Assembly: GCA_041650175.1 (NCBI GenBank)
Contig: JBAZLS010000014.1
Location: forward strand, 1-27,519
Direction of reading: 5' to 3'
Length of the DNA stretch: 27,519 nucleotides
Source of the DNA: Minisyncoccus sp041650175
GTDB taxonomy: Bacteria > Patescibacteriota > Minisyncoccia > Minisyncoccales > Minisyncoccaceae
Positions 21,183 to 27,519 of this stretch are shown here, piece after piece. A program made the position numbers and the translations under genes. The number at the start of each line of letters is the position of its first letter. The first letter of the stretch is position 1. Under the pieces are notes generated by a model, which saw only the letters and a list, made by a program, of their open reading frames with translations, was not told the origin of the DNA and did no database searches.

Positions 21183-21202
21183 GCAACTTACTATTAAGTT
21201 GC
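21183..21202 (-). terminator. Terminator of the small membrane protein pair
   Basis: GCAACTT/AAGTTGC stem with 6-base loop overlaps the stop codon at 21194; on the minus strand TTTTATTTTTTATAA follows. The rest of 21030-21182 shows no gene. Confidence 0.8.
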
Positions 21203-21313
21203 ATCGAAAAAAGATTTCAGCCAATTGAGTAAACACTCAATAGCTAATAACGGAATAAAAAAACATACATATAAAATTAAAATGCAATAGAATCCTAATA
21301 TACTTTTAATCAT
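21194..21313 (-). CDS. Tiny membrane protein (39 residues)
   Basis: The frame encodes MIKSILGFYCILILYV then CFFIPLLAIECLLNWLK and ends SFFDAT. It is one long hydrophobic segment, or a tight hairpin of two, with an amphipathic C-terminal end. A very good ribosome site AAGGAG lies 8 bases before the ATG, and the terminator overlaps the stop. It lies 27 bases after the 52-residue gene at 21341-21499, so the two likely form one transcript. No family is recognised; a toxin-like or membrane-regulator peptide is possible but unproven. Confidence 0.6.
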   Translation of the reverse strand: MIKSILGFYCILILYVCFFIPLLAIECLLNWLKSFFDAT

Positions 21314-21340
21314 TTTAAAACTCCTTTTCTTTAAAAGCAA

Positions 21341-21499
21341 TTAAAATATAAATGCCTTCTTTAAAAATCTTCCTATTTTGAAGAAAAAATAAGCTATTAA
21401 TCCATAAATGATGCCTAGTCCAAATATGACAAAAATAAAAAAACAAAAAGCAATTGAAAAAATAGCAAATCTTAAATAAAACTCAACTTTTGTCTGCAT
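21341..21499 (-). CDS. Tiny membrane protein (52 residues)
   Basis: The frame encodes MQTKVEFYLRFAIFSIAFCF, a second hydrophobic stretch FIFVIFGLGIIYGLIAYFFF and a basic tail KIGRFLKKAFIF. The layout is two membrane spans with a Gly-rich middle. A leader hairpin, an AGGG ribosome site and an extended -10 element all line up upstream, which supports expression. It is the first gene of a pair with 21194-21313. No family is recognised. Confidence 0.6.
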   Translation of the reverse strand: MQTKVEFYLRFAIFSIAFCFFIFVIFGLGIIYGLIAYFFFKIGRFLKKAFIF

Positions 21500-21511
21500 T
21501 GTAAATAACCC

Positions 21512-21545
21512 TAGAACATTTTAATGTTCTAAGAAAGATATAGCA
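21512..21545 (-). promoter_or_regulatory. Promoter and leader hairpin of the tiny-protein pair
   Basis: The minus strand reads TGCTATATC (21545-21537), predicting a start near 21531. The first transcribed bases form the stem TAGAACATT/AATGTTCTA (21531-21523 and 21520-21512), and AGGG (21511-21508 region) follows directly. Confidence 0.5.
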
Positions 21546-21569
21546 TTAAAAAAAGAAAAAGCAAAGAAA

Positions 21570-21588
21570 AACCGACCTACGGTCGGTT
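21570..21588 (-). terminator. Terminator of the SIMPL gene
   Basis: AACCGACC/GGTCGGTT perfect 8-bp stem with a 3-base loop, followed on the minus strand by TTTCTTTGC and a T-rich tract. Confidence 0.85.
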
Positions 21589-21603
21589 AATATCTTTTTA
21601 ATT

Positions 21604-22338
21604 TTATTTCAAAGTAAATGATGCTTTTACGGTAACCATTACCTCTTTATCAACTGTCGAAACGTCATAATTGCCGTAGTCAGAAACATCAACTGAGTTT
21701 GGTTGAGATACTTGGACAACTCCAACATTAGCAGACTTTAATGTTCCGACTTTTTTACCAGTGGTTTCGGCGATGCTTTCTGCTCTTTTTTGAGCATCTT
21801 TCATGGCTTCTGGCAATAATTCAACTCTTGTATCAGGCAGTTTTGAATAATAATATTCTGGACTTCCGCTTGAAAATATTACTCCTTGATCAATAACCCA
21901 TTGAGCACTTTTTGAAAGTGTTTTGATTTTTTCAATATCAGATGATTGAACTAATACTGTCTGCATTAAAGTGTATTCCTGAGGAAGATCTGTTCCTTCT
22001 TTTGAATAATAATATTCTTTCTGCAGACTGACTGGAGAAATAGTAATTTCAGAATCTTCGATTTTATTTCCTTTTAAGAATTTTAAAACGATAGCTTCAT
22101 CATTTTTCATTGTTGCGTATCCTATTCTTAATTCTTCTTCTGTTACTTTGCGTGAAAAACTAGAATTCCATTTAACAATATCTGACGTGACTGTTTTTTT
22201 GGCCGAACCAGTAACACTTAAAGAATTATCTGCGGCTTTTACTTCTAGCCATGTATTATTGATCCATGAAATTCCAATAATAAAGAATATTCCCAATACT
22301 ATTGCCGCTATTACCCCTCCGATTCCTATTTTTTCCAT
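21604..22338 (-). CDS. SIMPL-domain protein (DUF541 family)
   Basis: The 244-residue protein has an N-terminal signal anchor (residues 7-25). The body starts NSLSVTGSAKKTVTSDIVKW and shows the SIMPL pattern: KNDEAIVLKFLKGNKIEDSEITISPVSLQKEYY, then ALPEAMKDAQKRAESIAETTGKKVG-like helix and a C-terminal VTVKASFTLK strand. SIMPL proteins (BP26/OMP28 type) are secreted or periplasmic beta-alpha proteins linked to oxidative stress or surface assembly; biochemical function is not established. A TATAAT box lies 12 bases before the ATG, giving a leader of about 6 bases without a Shine-Dalgarno site. Confidence 0.9.
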   Translation of the reverse strand: MEKIGIGGVIAAIVLGIFFIIGISWINNTWLEVKAADNSLSVTGSAKKTVTSDIVKWNSSFSRKVTEEELRIGYATMKNDEAIVLKFLKGNKIEDSEITISPVSLQKEYYYSKEGTDLPQEYTLMQTVLVQSSDIEKIKTLSKSAQWVIDQGVIFSSGSPEYYYSKLPDTRVELLPEAMKDAQKRAESIAETTGKKVGTLKSANVGVVQVSQPNSVDVSDYGNYDVSTVDKEVMVTVKASFTLK

Positions 22339-22350
22339 ATTTTTGTTTAT

Positions 22351-22356
22351 ATTATA
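22351..22356 (-). promoter_or_regulatory. -10 box of the SIMPL gene
   Basis: The minus strand has TATAAT 12 bases before the ATG, giving a predicted leader of only about 6 bases. Confidence 0.45.
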
Positions 22357-22497
22357 ATTATTTCTTTAATTTTAAATCAATATAGTTAACAAAGCAATAC
22401 TGAAAATTAACGATATTTTGGTTATAAAGAAAGAGATTGAAAAGAAATAAAGAAGATTAGTTGTATAAAAACTTTATTAAGAAAATTAAATGCAATA

Positions 22498-22527
22498 AAA
22501 AACACTCCTAATTTTGGGAGTGTTTTT
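22498..22527 (-). terminator. Terminator of the HU gene
   Basis: AAAAACACTCC/GGAGTGTTTTT 11-bp stem with an 8-base loop, just beyond the minus-strand stop at 22536. Confidence 0.88.
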
Positions 22528-22535
22528 CTAAAAGA

Positions 22536-22808
22536 CTATTTTACAGCGTCTTTTAAGGATTTTCCTGCTTTGAATTTAGGACTCTTACTAGCAGCTATTT
22601 GAATTTCTTCACCTGTTTTAGGATTTCTTCCTTTTCTAGCAGCTCTTTTTCCTACTCTAAAAGTTCCAAATCCTGTTAAGGTTACTTCTCCGCCTTTAGC
22701 TAAAATTTTTGTAATCTCATCTAATATTATGTTCAAAGTTTCTGCAGCATCTTTCTTAGTCATGGCTGTAGCTTTAACAACAGCCTCAACGATATCTTCT
22801 TTTGTCAT
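22536..22808 (-). CDS. hup: HU-family DNA-binding protein
   Basis: The 90-residue protein is a standard-length HU homologue: helical dimer part MTKEDIVEAVVKATAMTKKDA, the GGEVTLTGFGTFRVGKRAAR core, the DNA-binding arm with GRNPKTGEEI, and the C-terminal helix KFKAGKSLKDAVK. It bends and compacts DNA as a homodimer. It is the only HU in the window. Its leader lacks a Shine-Dalgarno site. It follows rny by 90 bases in the same direction. Confidence 0.97.
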   Translation of the reverse strand: MTKEDIVEAVVKATAMTKKDAAETLNIILDEITKILAKGGEVTLTGFGTFRVGKRAARKGRNPKTGEEIQIAASKSPKFKAGKSLKDAVK

Positions 22809-22898
22809 GGTTTTTTTATTGCTCAGATGTTTCCATACTAAGCGTTATCTGATTGGTATTTATAAATTTTAAATATAAACTAAGTAAGTTATCGACCT

Positions 22899-24431
22899 TT
22901 ATTTTGCATATTCTATTATTCTGGATTCGCGAATCAATAAAATTTTTATTTCGCCCGGATACCTTAATTCTTGTTGTATCTTCTGAGCAATTTCCTTGGC
23001 AAGCTTATGAGCTTCCAATTCATCTATATCTTTTGGTTGGACAAATACCCTCAATTCCCTTCCCCCCTGAATAGCATAAGCTTTATCTACTCCATGGAAT
23101 GAAACGGCAATGTCTTCTAAATCTTCCAGACGCTTCAAATAATTTTCTAAAGTATCTTTTCTAGCTCCTGGCCTTGCTCCAGATATCTGGTCTGCGGCCT
23201 GAACTATTCTTGACTCAAGACTCTCGTAAGGATGTTCTTCATGATGGGATTTTACTGCGGAAATAATTACTGGATCTACATCAAATTTTTCAAGAATCTT
23301 TCCTCCGATATCTGGATGTGAACCTTCTACTTTATAATCTAAGGCCTTTCCGATATCATGAAGTAATCCAGCCTTTCTGCATACAGAAATATTTAGTCCT
23401 AGCTCAGCTGCTATTGCTGCTGACAAATGAGCAACTTCTATAGAATGGTCTAAAACATTTTGCCCATAACTAGTTCTAAATTGCAACCTTCCTAATATCT
23501 GTACTAATTTATCTGGTAAATCAAGTACTCCTGTTTCGTAAATTGCAGCTTCACCTGCTTCTTTAATTTTTTTTGATATTTCCTGTTCTGCTTTTTCTAT
23601 CTCCTGCTCTATGCGTGAAGGCTGTATCCTGCCATCTCGCAAAAGTTTTTCTAAAGCAATTTTTGCTATTTCCCTCCTAACAGGATTAAAGCTAGAAATA
23701 ATCACTAAGCCCGGAGTTTCGTCTACAATTAACTCTACTCCTGTAACCTTTTCAAAAGCTCTGATATTTCTGCCTTCTTTTCCAATTATCCTTCCTTTAA
23801 TTTCATCTGAAGGAATAGCGACTGAAGAAGTAGTAATTTCTTGAGTCTGCGAAAGAGCATATCCTTGAACCGCATGAGTAATGATTTCTTTTGCTTTTTT
23901 CTCATATTGGTCCATTCCTCTATCTTCCATTTTTCGTATTCTCTCTAAAGTTTCTACTTCGTATTCTTTTTCTATTTTTCCAAGCAATTCGTCTTTTGCT
24001 TGAATGCGGCTTAAGCCTGCTATCTTTTCAAGTTTTTTAAGTTCATCTTCCCTCATTGCTTCTATTTCTCTTTTTATCTCTTTCAGTCTTTCTATTTTAT
24101 CAGCTATTTCCTTTTCTTTTATTGCGATGTTTTTTTCTTTAATATCTGAGTCTTCTTCTTTCTTAAAAAGACGATTTTCAGCCTTAATGACTACCTTCTG
24201 CCTTTCTTCTAGATCGGTATAGGATTTTCGTTCCATTTCTTCAATCTTTTCCTTTGACTTACTCATCATTTCCTCGATAGTTTGCTTGGTTTGAGTAATT
24301 TTTTTCTGAAGTTCAGCTTCAATAGTTCCCGCCCTTTTTCTTGCTATTGATTGTCTAACATAGTACCCGACAAGAGTACCTATCAATAGTGCCAGTATCG
24401 CCACGACGATTGGCGTTAATAAATCTGTCAT
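22899..24431 (-). CDS. rny: Ribonuclease Y
   Basis: RNase Y is the membrane-bound endoribonuclease that starts mRNA decay in many bacteria. The 510-residue protein has the complete family layout: an N-terminal membrane segment (residues 5-25), a long charged coiled coil (about 35-190), a KH domain with GRIIGKEGRN (213-222), and an HD domain with His329 (LDHSIEVAHL) and HD doublet 358-359 (GLLHDIGKALDY). The C-terminal domain includes RVFVQPKDIDELEAHKLA. Length is normal for the family. No Shine-Dalgarno site is visible before the ATG. Confidence 0.97.
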   Translation of the reverse strand: MTDLLTPIVVAILALLIGTLVGYYVRQSIARKRAGTIEAELQKKITQTKQTIEEMMSKSKEKIEEMERKSYTDLEERQKVVIKAENRLFKKEEDSDIKEKNIAIKEKEIADKIERLKEIKREIEAMREDELKKLEKIAGLSRIQAKDELLGKIEKEYEVETLERIRKMEDRGMDQYEKKAKEIITHAVQGYALSQTQEITTSSVAIPSDEIKGRIIGKEGRNIRAFEKVTGVELIVDETPGLVIISSFNPVRREIAKIALEKLLRDGRIQPSRIEQEIEKAEQEISKKIKEAGEAAIYETGVLDLPDKLVQILGRLQFRTSYGQNVLDHSIEVAHLSAAIAAELGLNISVCRKAGLLHDIGKALDYKVEGSHPDIGGKILEKFDVDPVIISAVKSHHEEHPYESLESRIVQAADQISGARPGARKDTLENYLKRLEDLEDIAVSFHGVDKAYAIQGGRELRVFVQPKDIDELEAHKLAKEIAQKIQQELRYPGEIKILLIRESRIIEYAK

Positions 24432-24587
24432 ATTGGCGATTTGAATTTTGGCTTTCCAACTAAAATAAAGTTATTCTTTTTTATTTTTTAAAGTTCTTTC
24501 CTTAAAATTTTGTTAAAATTTTTGTTATTTTAAACAGATACCAAAGATTCAAAATTATGATTATGCTTGATACGTTTAAAGTATAAC

Positions 24588-24616
24588 AAAAAAGCCTTGC
24601 AAGTACAAGGTTTTTT
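24588..24616 (-). terminator. Terminator of the large Cys-repeat protein gene
   Basis: CCTTG/CAAGG core stem with a 6-base loop, flanked by A-run and T-run, and a one-base bulge; 40 bases after the stop at 24656. The rest of 24432-24655 is AT-rich and shows no gene. Confidence 0.65.
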
Positions 24617-24655
24617 GAGGTTTGCATTAAATTTGGAGCTTAACTGTGAATGTTT

Positions 24656-27184
24656 TTATTTTACTTCAAAGCACCAGATAGCTGGTTTTTTTGTATTATA
24701 ACAATAATACCCATTACAATACCTTGTCCAAGACGTATAACAATAATTTCCTTTAGTTAAATAACTAACTATTGATTTCTGGTTTCCGTTTACAACAATA
24801 TCATAATTTGGGCACCCTTTCCCTTTTGCAGTACAGCTCGTACCAATAACTGGATCAGTGCTATATATAGATTCATCTGGATAATATGGAGATATTCCTT
24901 TTGTTTTTATAATAACAGTAGAATATCTGTTAGGATGGTTTTTGGTATCATTATAATCATTCCAAGTGGCTAAAGCAATTGCTCCGCCGACATTAACTGG
25001 ATAGAGTTTAACACTAAAATTTGTCGGAGCTGTTGGATATTCTGCAGCCATACTTATGCAATCTGAATAAAATTGAGAAGCACTGCTTAGTTTTCCATTT
25101 TCCCATTCGGGTTTATACCAAGCATCGAAACAATAGACATCGTTATTAGTGATATTTTCTGGAAAAGGGAAAAAACTTGCGTCTGCCCACCCAGACAAAG
25201 GTGAAACTTTAATAAAATCAGAATCTTTAGGATTATCTGGAGTTATTCCGTTCTTATATGGAGCTTTACCTTTGTTCATAAAAATTTTAACCCCATAATC
25301 TTTTAAAGAAATTCTAATTCCTTTTTCATTATTGGCATTGATCCAAGTTTCAAGTAATATATAATTTTCTGGACTGGAGCGTGGAGATAAAGCTTCAGAA
25401 GTTTTGGCAGTGCATTGAATGTCTTTTCCTCCTAAAATACCGAAGCATGTCCAATACCATGGACCTGTTCCTGAAATCGAAGAAGCTGTGCCGGAACTGC
25501 ATAAATTATTTGTAGGAATTGATGTTGCTTCTGATTTAGCCGCAGACCCGCATTTTCCATCAATGATTGATGCTTTTTTTGCTTTACAATTAACGGTATT
25601 CCCTCCACTAATACCGCTGCAAGTCCAATTCCAAGGACCAGTCCCAGATACTATCGAAGCTTCGCCCTTAGCACATAAGTTTGTTGTTGGAGCTGATTCA
25701 TAAGAACTATCAGAAGCAGATCCGCATACTCCATTGGCTTTTACAAGATTGGCAGAATAATATGCTCCACAATTTTCACCACTTGCGCCTCCCCTGCCAG
25801 CGCATGTCCATCGCCATTCTTTTGAATTTTCATCCCAGCGGAAATCTTTGAAATATCCGGTGTTGCAAAAATTTTTAGTAGGCTCAACTCCTGTTGATAC
25901 TCCGCTTGATGATCCGCAATTTCCTATTTCAAACTTTTCCGGAAAAGAATAAAAAGTATAATTAGCTTGACAGGATACATTAGTTCCTCCGCCAATTCCA
26001 TTGCAAGTCCAAGTCCACAGTCCGTTTTTAAGATTCAAATCAACGCCAATTCCAGAAAGACAAATATTAATCGGGGGCTTGTAATTAAAAAATGTTGAAC
26101 CAACGCATGAACCATTGGCGATATAACCATCTCGAACTGCATAACAATATGATTTTTCTCCGCCATTAATTCCATCGCAAGTCCAATACCATGCATTGGC
26201 TGCGCTAATAGCGCTAGCTGTTCCTGTCCTACATAAATTTAATGATGGCTGAGCTTTGAATGTTCCGCCATTGCTTGTTCCGCAGGAACCATTGATAGAA
26301 TCTTTCTTGACTGAAAAACATGAAGCTCCCCAAGAACCAGACTCACTCTGACAAATCCAATACCATGGCCCAGAACCAGAAACAATCGAAGGACTTCCCA
26401 CACTACAAAGATTACTCGGATCGTCAAGTGAATAGCCGGCTGTTTCGCTGGCTACTCCACATTTCGCTCCGTTGTCTTTGCATTCTCCTTTATAGGCAAC
26501 TCCTTTCCCAAATTTTTTGGCAAGACATTCATTGTTATAATCTTTTCCGTCTATTCCGCATGCAGGATTATATGAATAATCACAATCAGTAGCACATCTC
26601 TCCGAACATTGCCCTAAATATAAACCACTGCTAACTGGACATAAAAATAAACCGCTGCAACATTCTTCAGATCCGCTAACATATTCTCCGCTTTTAAAAC
26701 AGCTCTTATTAGCATAACAATAAGAAATCAAAACACCGTCATAAGATTTACAAGTCCATGCCCATGAATTATTTCTATCTTCCACATCAGAAGCAGCTGA
26801 ATTTGTAGCACAAAGATTATCGTTTGGAGCGGCAGCATATGACTTGCTACTAGCTGAACCACAGTTACTTTCCTTTTTTACATAAAAACTGCAAACTGAA
26901 TTGCTAGTGCTATTGCCCATACATGCGTAAATGCATTTAATACTATTTGTATAGCTAGTGCAATTTGGAACCACTGAATAAATTTTTCCTGAAGAGCAGA
27001 ATTTTGATCCTTTTCCTAAAACCCAAGAACTATTAAAATCTTTATAAGTAATTAATTTTTTACTATAAGATTCTTCACACTTCCCTTTTGTAATGGTTGC
27101 AGCTTCAACTTTTGGAATATTTAAAAAAACTATAAACAATAAAGCTAAGAATAAAAATGATTTGAATAAGTATTTTTTTATCAT
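24656..27184 (-). CDS. Large secreted Cys-repeat surface protein with a Kazal-type domain
   Basis: The 842-residue protein has a signal peptide cleaved near VEAAT (residue 29). After a Cys-rich N-terminal part, seven copies of a 50-60-residue repeat start at about residues 108, 241, 299, 358, 421, 485 and 543. Each has four Cys and the pattern CGSA...LC..G......GPWYWTCxGxxGG....C. Between the first and second repeat, residues 197-235 form a Kazal/follistatin-like domain (CDYSYNPACGIDGKDYNNEC), the fold of many serine-protease inhibitors. Residues 600-842 include a fibronectin-III-like part from about 715 and a Cys/Tyr-rich C-terminus. No sortase motif or C-terminal membrane anchor is seen. 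It is likely a surface adhesin or host-interaction protein; this is inference. Confidence 0.9.
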   Translation of the reverse strand: MIKKYLFKSFLFLALLFIVFLNIPKVEAATITKGKCEESYSKKLITYKDFNSSWVLGKGSKFCSSGKIYSVVPNCTSYTNSIKCIYACMGNSTSNSVCSFYVKKESNCGSASSKSYAAAPNDNLCATNSAASDVEDRNNSWAWTCKSYDGVLISYCYANKSCFKSGEYVSGSEECCSGLFLCPVSSGLYLGQCSERCATDCDYSYNPACGIDGKDYNNECLAKKFGKGVAYKGECKDNGAKCGVASETAGYSLDDPSNLCSVGSPSIVSGSGPWYWICQSESGSWGASCFSVKKDSINGSCGTSNGGTFKAQPSLNLCRTGTASAISAANAWYWTCDGINGGEKSYCYAVRDGYIANGSCVGSTFFNYKPPINICLSGIGVDLNLKNGLWTWTCNGIGGGTNVSCQANYTFYSFPEKFEIGNCGSSSGVSTGVEPTKNFCNTGYFKDFRWDENSKEWRWTCAGRGGASGENCGAYYSANLVKANGVCGSASDSSYESAPTTNLCAKGEASIVSGTGPWNWTCSGISGGNTVNCKAKKASIIDGKCGSAAKSEATSIPTNNLCSSGTASSISGTGPWYWTCFGILGGKDIQCTAKTSEALSPRSSPENYILLETWINANNEKGIRISLKDYGVKIFMNKGKAPYKNGITPDNPKDSDFIKVSPLSGWADASFFPFPENITNNDVYCFDAWYKPEWENGKLSSASQFYSDCISMAAEYPTAPTNFSVKLYPVNVGGAIALATWNDYNDTKNHPNRYSTVIIKTKGISPYYPDESIYSTDPVIGTSCTAKGKGCPNYDIVVNGNQKSIVSYLTKGNYCYTSWTRYCNGYYCYNTKKPAIWCFEVK

Positions 27185-27246
27185 AATTTTAAAAATAGTT
27201 TTGATACTTATATTTTATCATTTAATTAGAAAAAACAAAACTAATA

Positions 27247-27276
27247 AAAAAGAGCGGTGTAATTTCCGCTCTTTTT
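27247..27276 (-). terminator. Terminator after the partial Ig-like protein gene
   Basis: AAAAAGAGCGG/CCGCTCTTTTT 11-bp stem with an 8-base loop, 8 bases beyond the stop at 27284. Confidence 0.88.
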
Positions 27277-27283
27277 CTTTATA

Positions 27284-27519
27284 TTATTTTTCTATCCATT
27301 TCGGATTTATTGATATTTTTGTCACGGTAACAGTATAATCTTGGAATGCCCCACCTTGAGCAGTAACTCTATATGTTACTGGACTAGTAAAGTTTTGAGC
27401 TACTCCAGACAATGGACTAATTGTGGCGTCAGCAGAAATAGTAATTGTCGGAGTTAACGATGTAACGGTTGTTCCGTAAGGAACAGTTACTGCAATCGTA
27501 TGATTTGTTTGGTTGATTG
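27284..27519 (-). CDS. Ig-like (DUF5018-type) surface protein, C-terminal part (5' end outside window)
   Basis: The frame is open to the right edge of the window. The visible 78 residues include NQTNHTIAVTVPYGTTVTSL, TPTITISADATISPLSGVAQ and NFTSPVTYRVTAQGGAFQDY, ending TVTVTKISINPKWIEK. This is the bacterial Ig-like repeat often annotated as DUF5018 or cadherin-like, found in large surface proteins. The tail NPKWIEK matches the SPKWIEQ end of the protein at 20202, and the DNA of the two ends is also nearly the same over about 25 bases. The gene has its own terminator. Confidence 0.88.
   Translation of the reverse strand, partial: INQTNHTIAVTVPYGTTVTSLTPTITISADATISPLSGVAQNFTSPVTYRVTAQGGAFQDYTVTVTKISINPKWIEK

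Noticed and set aside
25419..25703. Plus-strand 94-codon frame opposite the Cys-repeat gene
   Set aside because: It is the antisense of the regular repeats at 25419-25703, whose periodic codons keep the other strand open.
1..27519. CRISPR array or alternative genetic code (TGA as Gly or Trp)
   Set aside because: No spaced direct repeats of CRISPR type were seen. TGA works as a normal stop (for example at 7007-7009), and no gene needs TGA read-through.

Overview
The window is AT-rich (roughly two-thirds A+T by eye) and reads as part of a Candidate Phyla Radiation / Patescibacteria genome, most like the Parcubacteria group. Support for this: short intergenic gaps, standard code with mostly TAA stops, tRNAs without an encoded CCA, many small membrane proteins, a secreted protein pairing a peptidoglycan-binding-like domain with a thioredoxin fold, and large Cys-rich surface proteins. 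The assignment is inference from gene content; no marker phylogeny was possible.

Layout. 1-400: 3' end of an IS30-family insertion sequence with an unusual double terminal inverted repeat. 430-3300: accessory region with two diverged copies of a short coding-like repeat (436-552 and 2962-3075) bracketing an unknown membrane-anchored protein and a winged-helix/phosphoribosyltransferase protein that has a perfect palindromic operator across its promoter; then a 48-residue lmo0937-type membrane protein. 3381-5927: leucine-rich repeat protein, an orphan NitT/TauT-type ABC importer pair without a binding protein, and a small zincin-like metalloprotease. 6105-7243: a plus-strand lipoprotein gene that looks inserted between copies of the start of the metalloprotease gene. 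7355-11805: bactofilin-like membrane protein, ABC exporter, a plus-strand secreted protein of unknown function, and a dCMP-deaminase-like protein. 11945-15696: core genes aspS, mnmA and a hemolysin III-type membrane protein. 15721-19524: unknown protein, thioredoxin-fold secreted protein, HD phosphohydrolase, small membrane protein and an HtrA-like protease. 19630-20150: tRNA-Arg(CCU), tRNA-Ala(GGC) and a GC-rich mosaic of tRNA T-arm fragments. 20202-27519: minus-strand surface-protein region (three secreted proteins, two with the same Cys-repeat, two with the same C-terminal tail), interrupted by two tiny membrane proteins, a SIMPL protein, HU and RNase Y.

Regulation. Several minus-strand genes have a good -10 box only 6-8 bases before the ATG and no Shine-Dalgarno site, which predicts leaderless mRNAs. 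In contrast, several accessory genes (6166, 10603, 16038, 21499) have a promoter, a stem-loop right at the predicted transcription start, and then a purine-rich Shine-Dalgarno site. Most genes have their own strong intrinsic terminator, so most transcription units look monocistronic.

The best candidates for something not yet described are the palindrome-controlled HTH-phosphoribosyltransferase (1845-2869), the flanking-repeat cassettes, the two-mode mRNA leader pattern, the tRNA-derived structured mosaic (19950-20152), and the Cys-repeat/KWIE-tail surface protein family.
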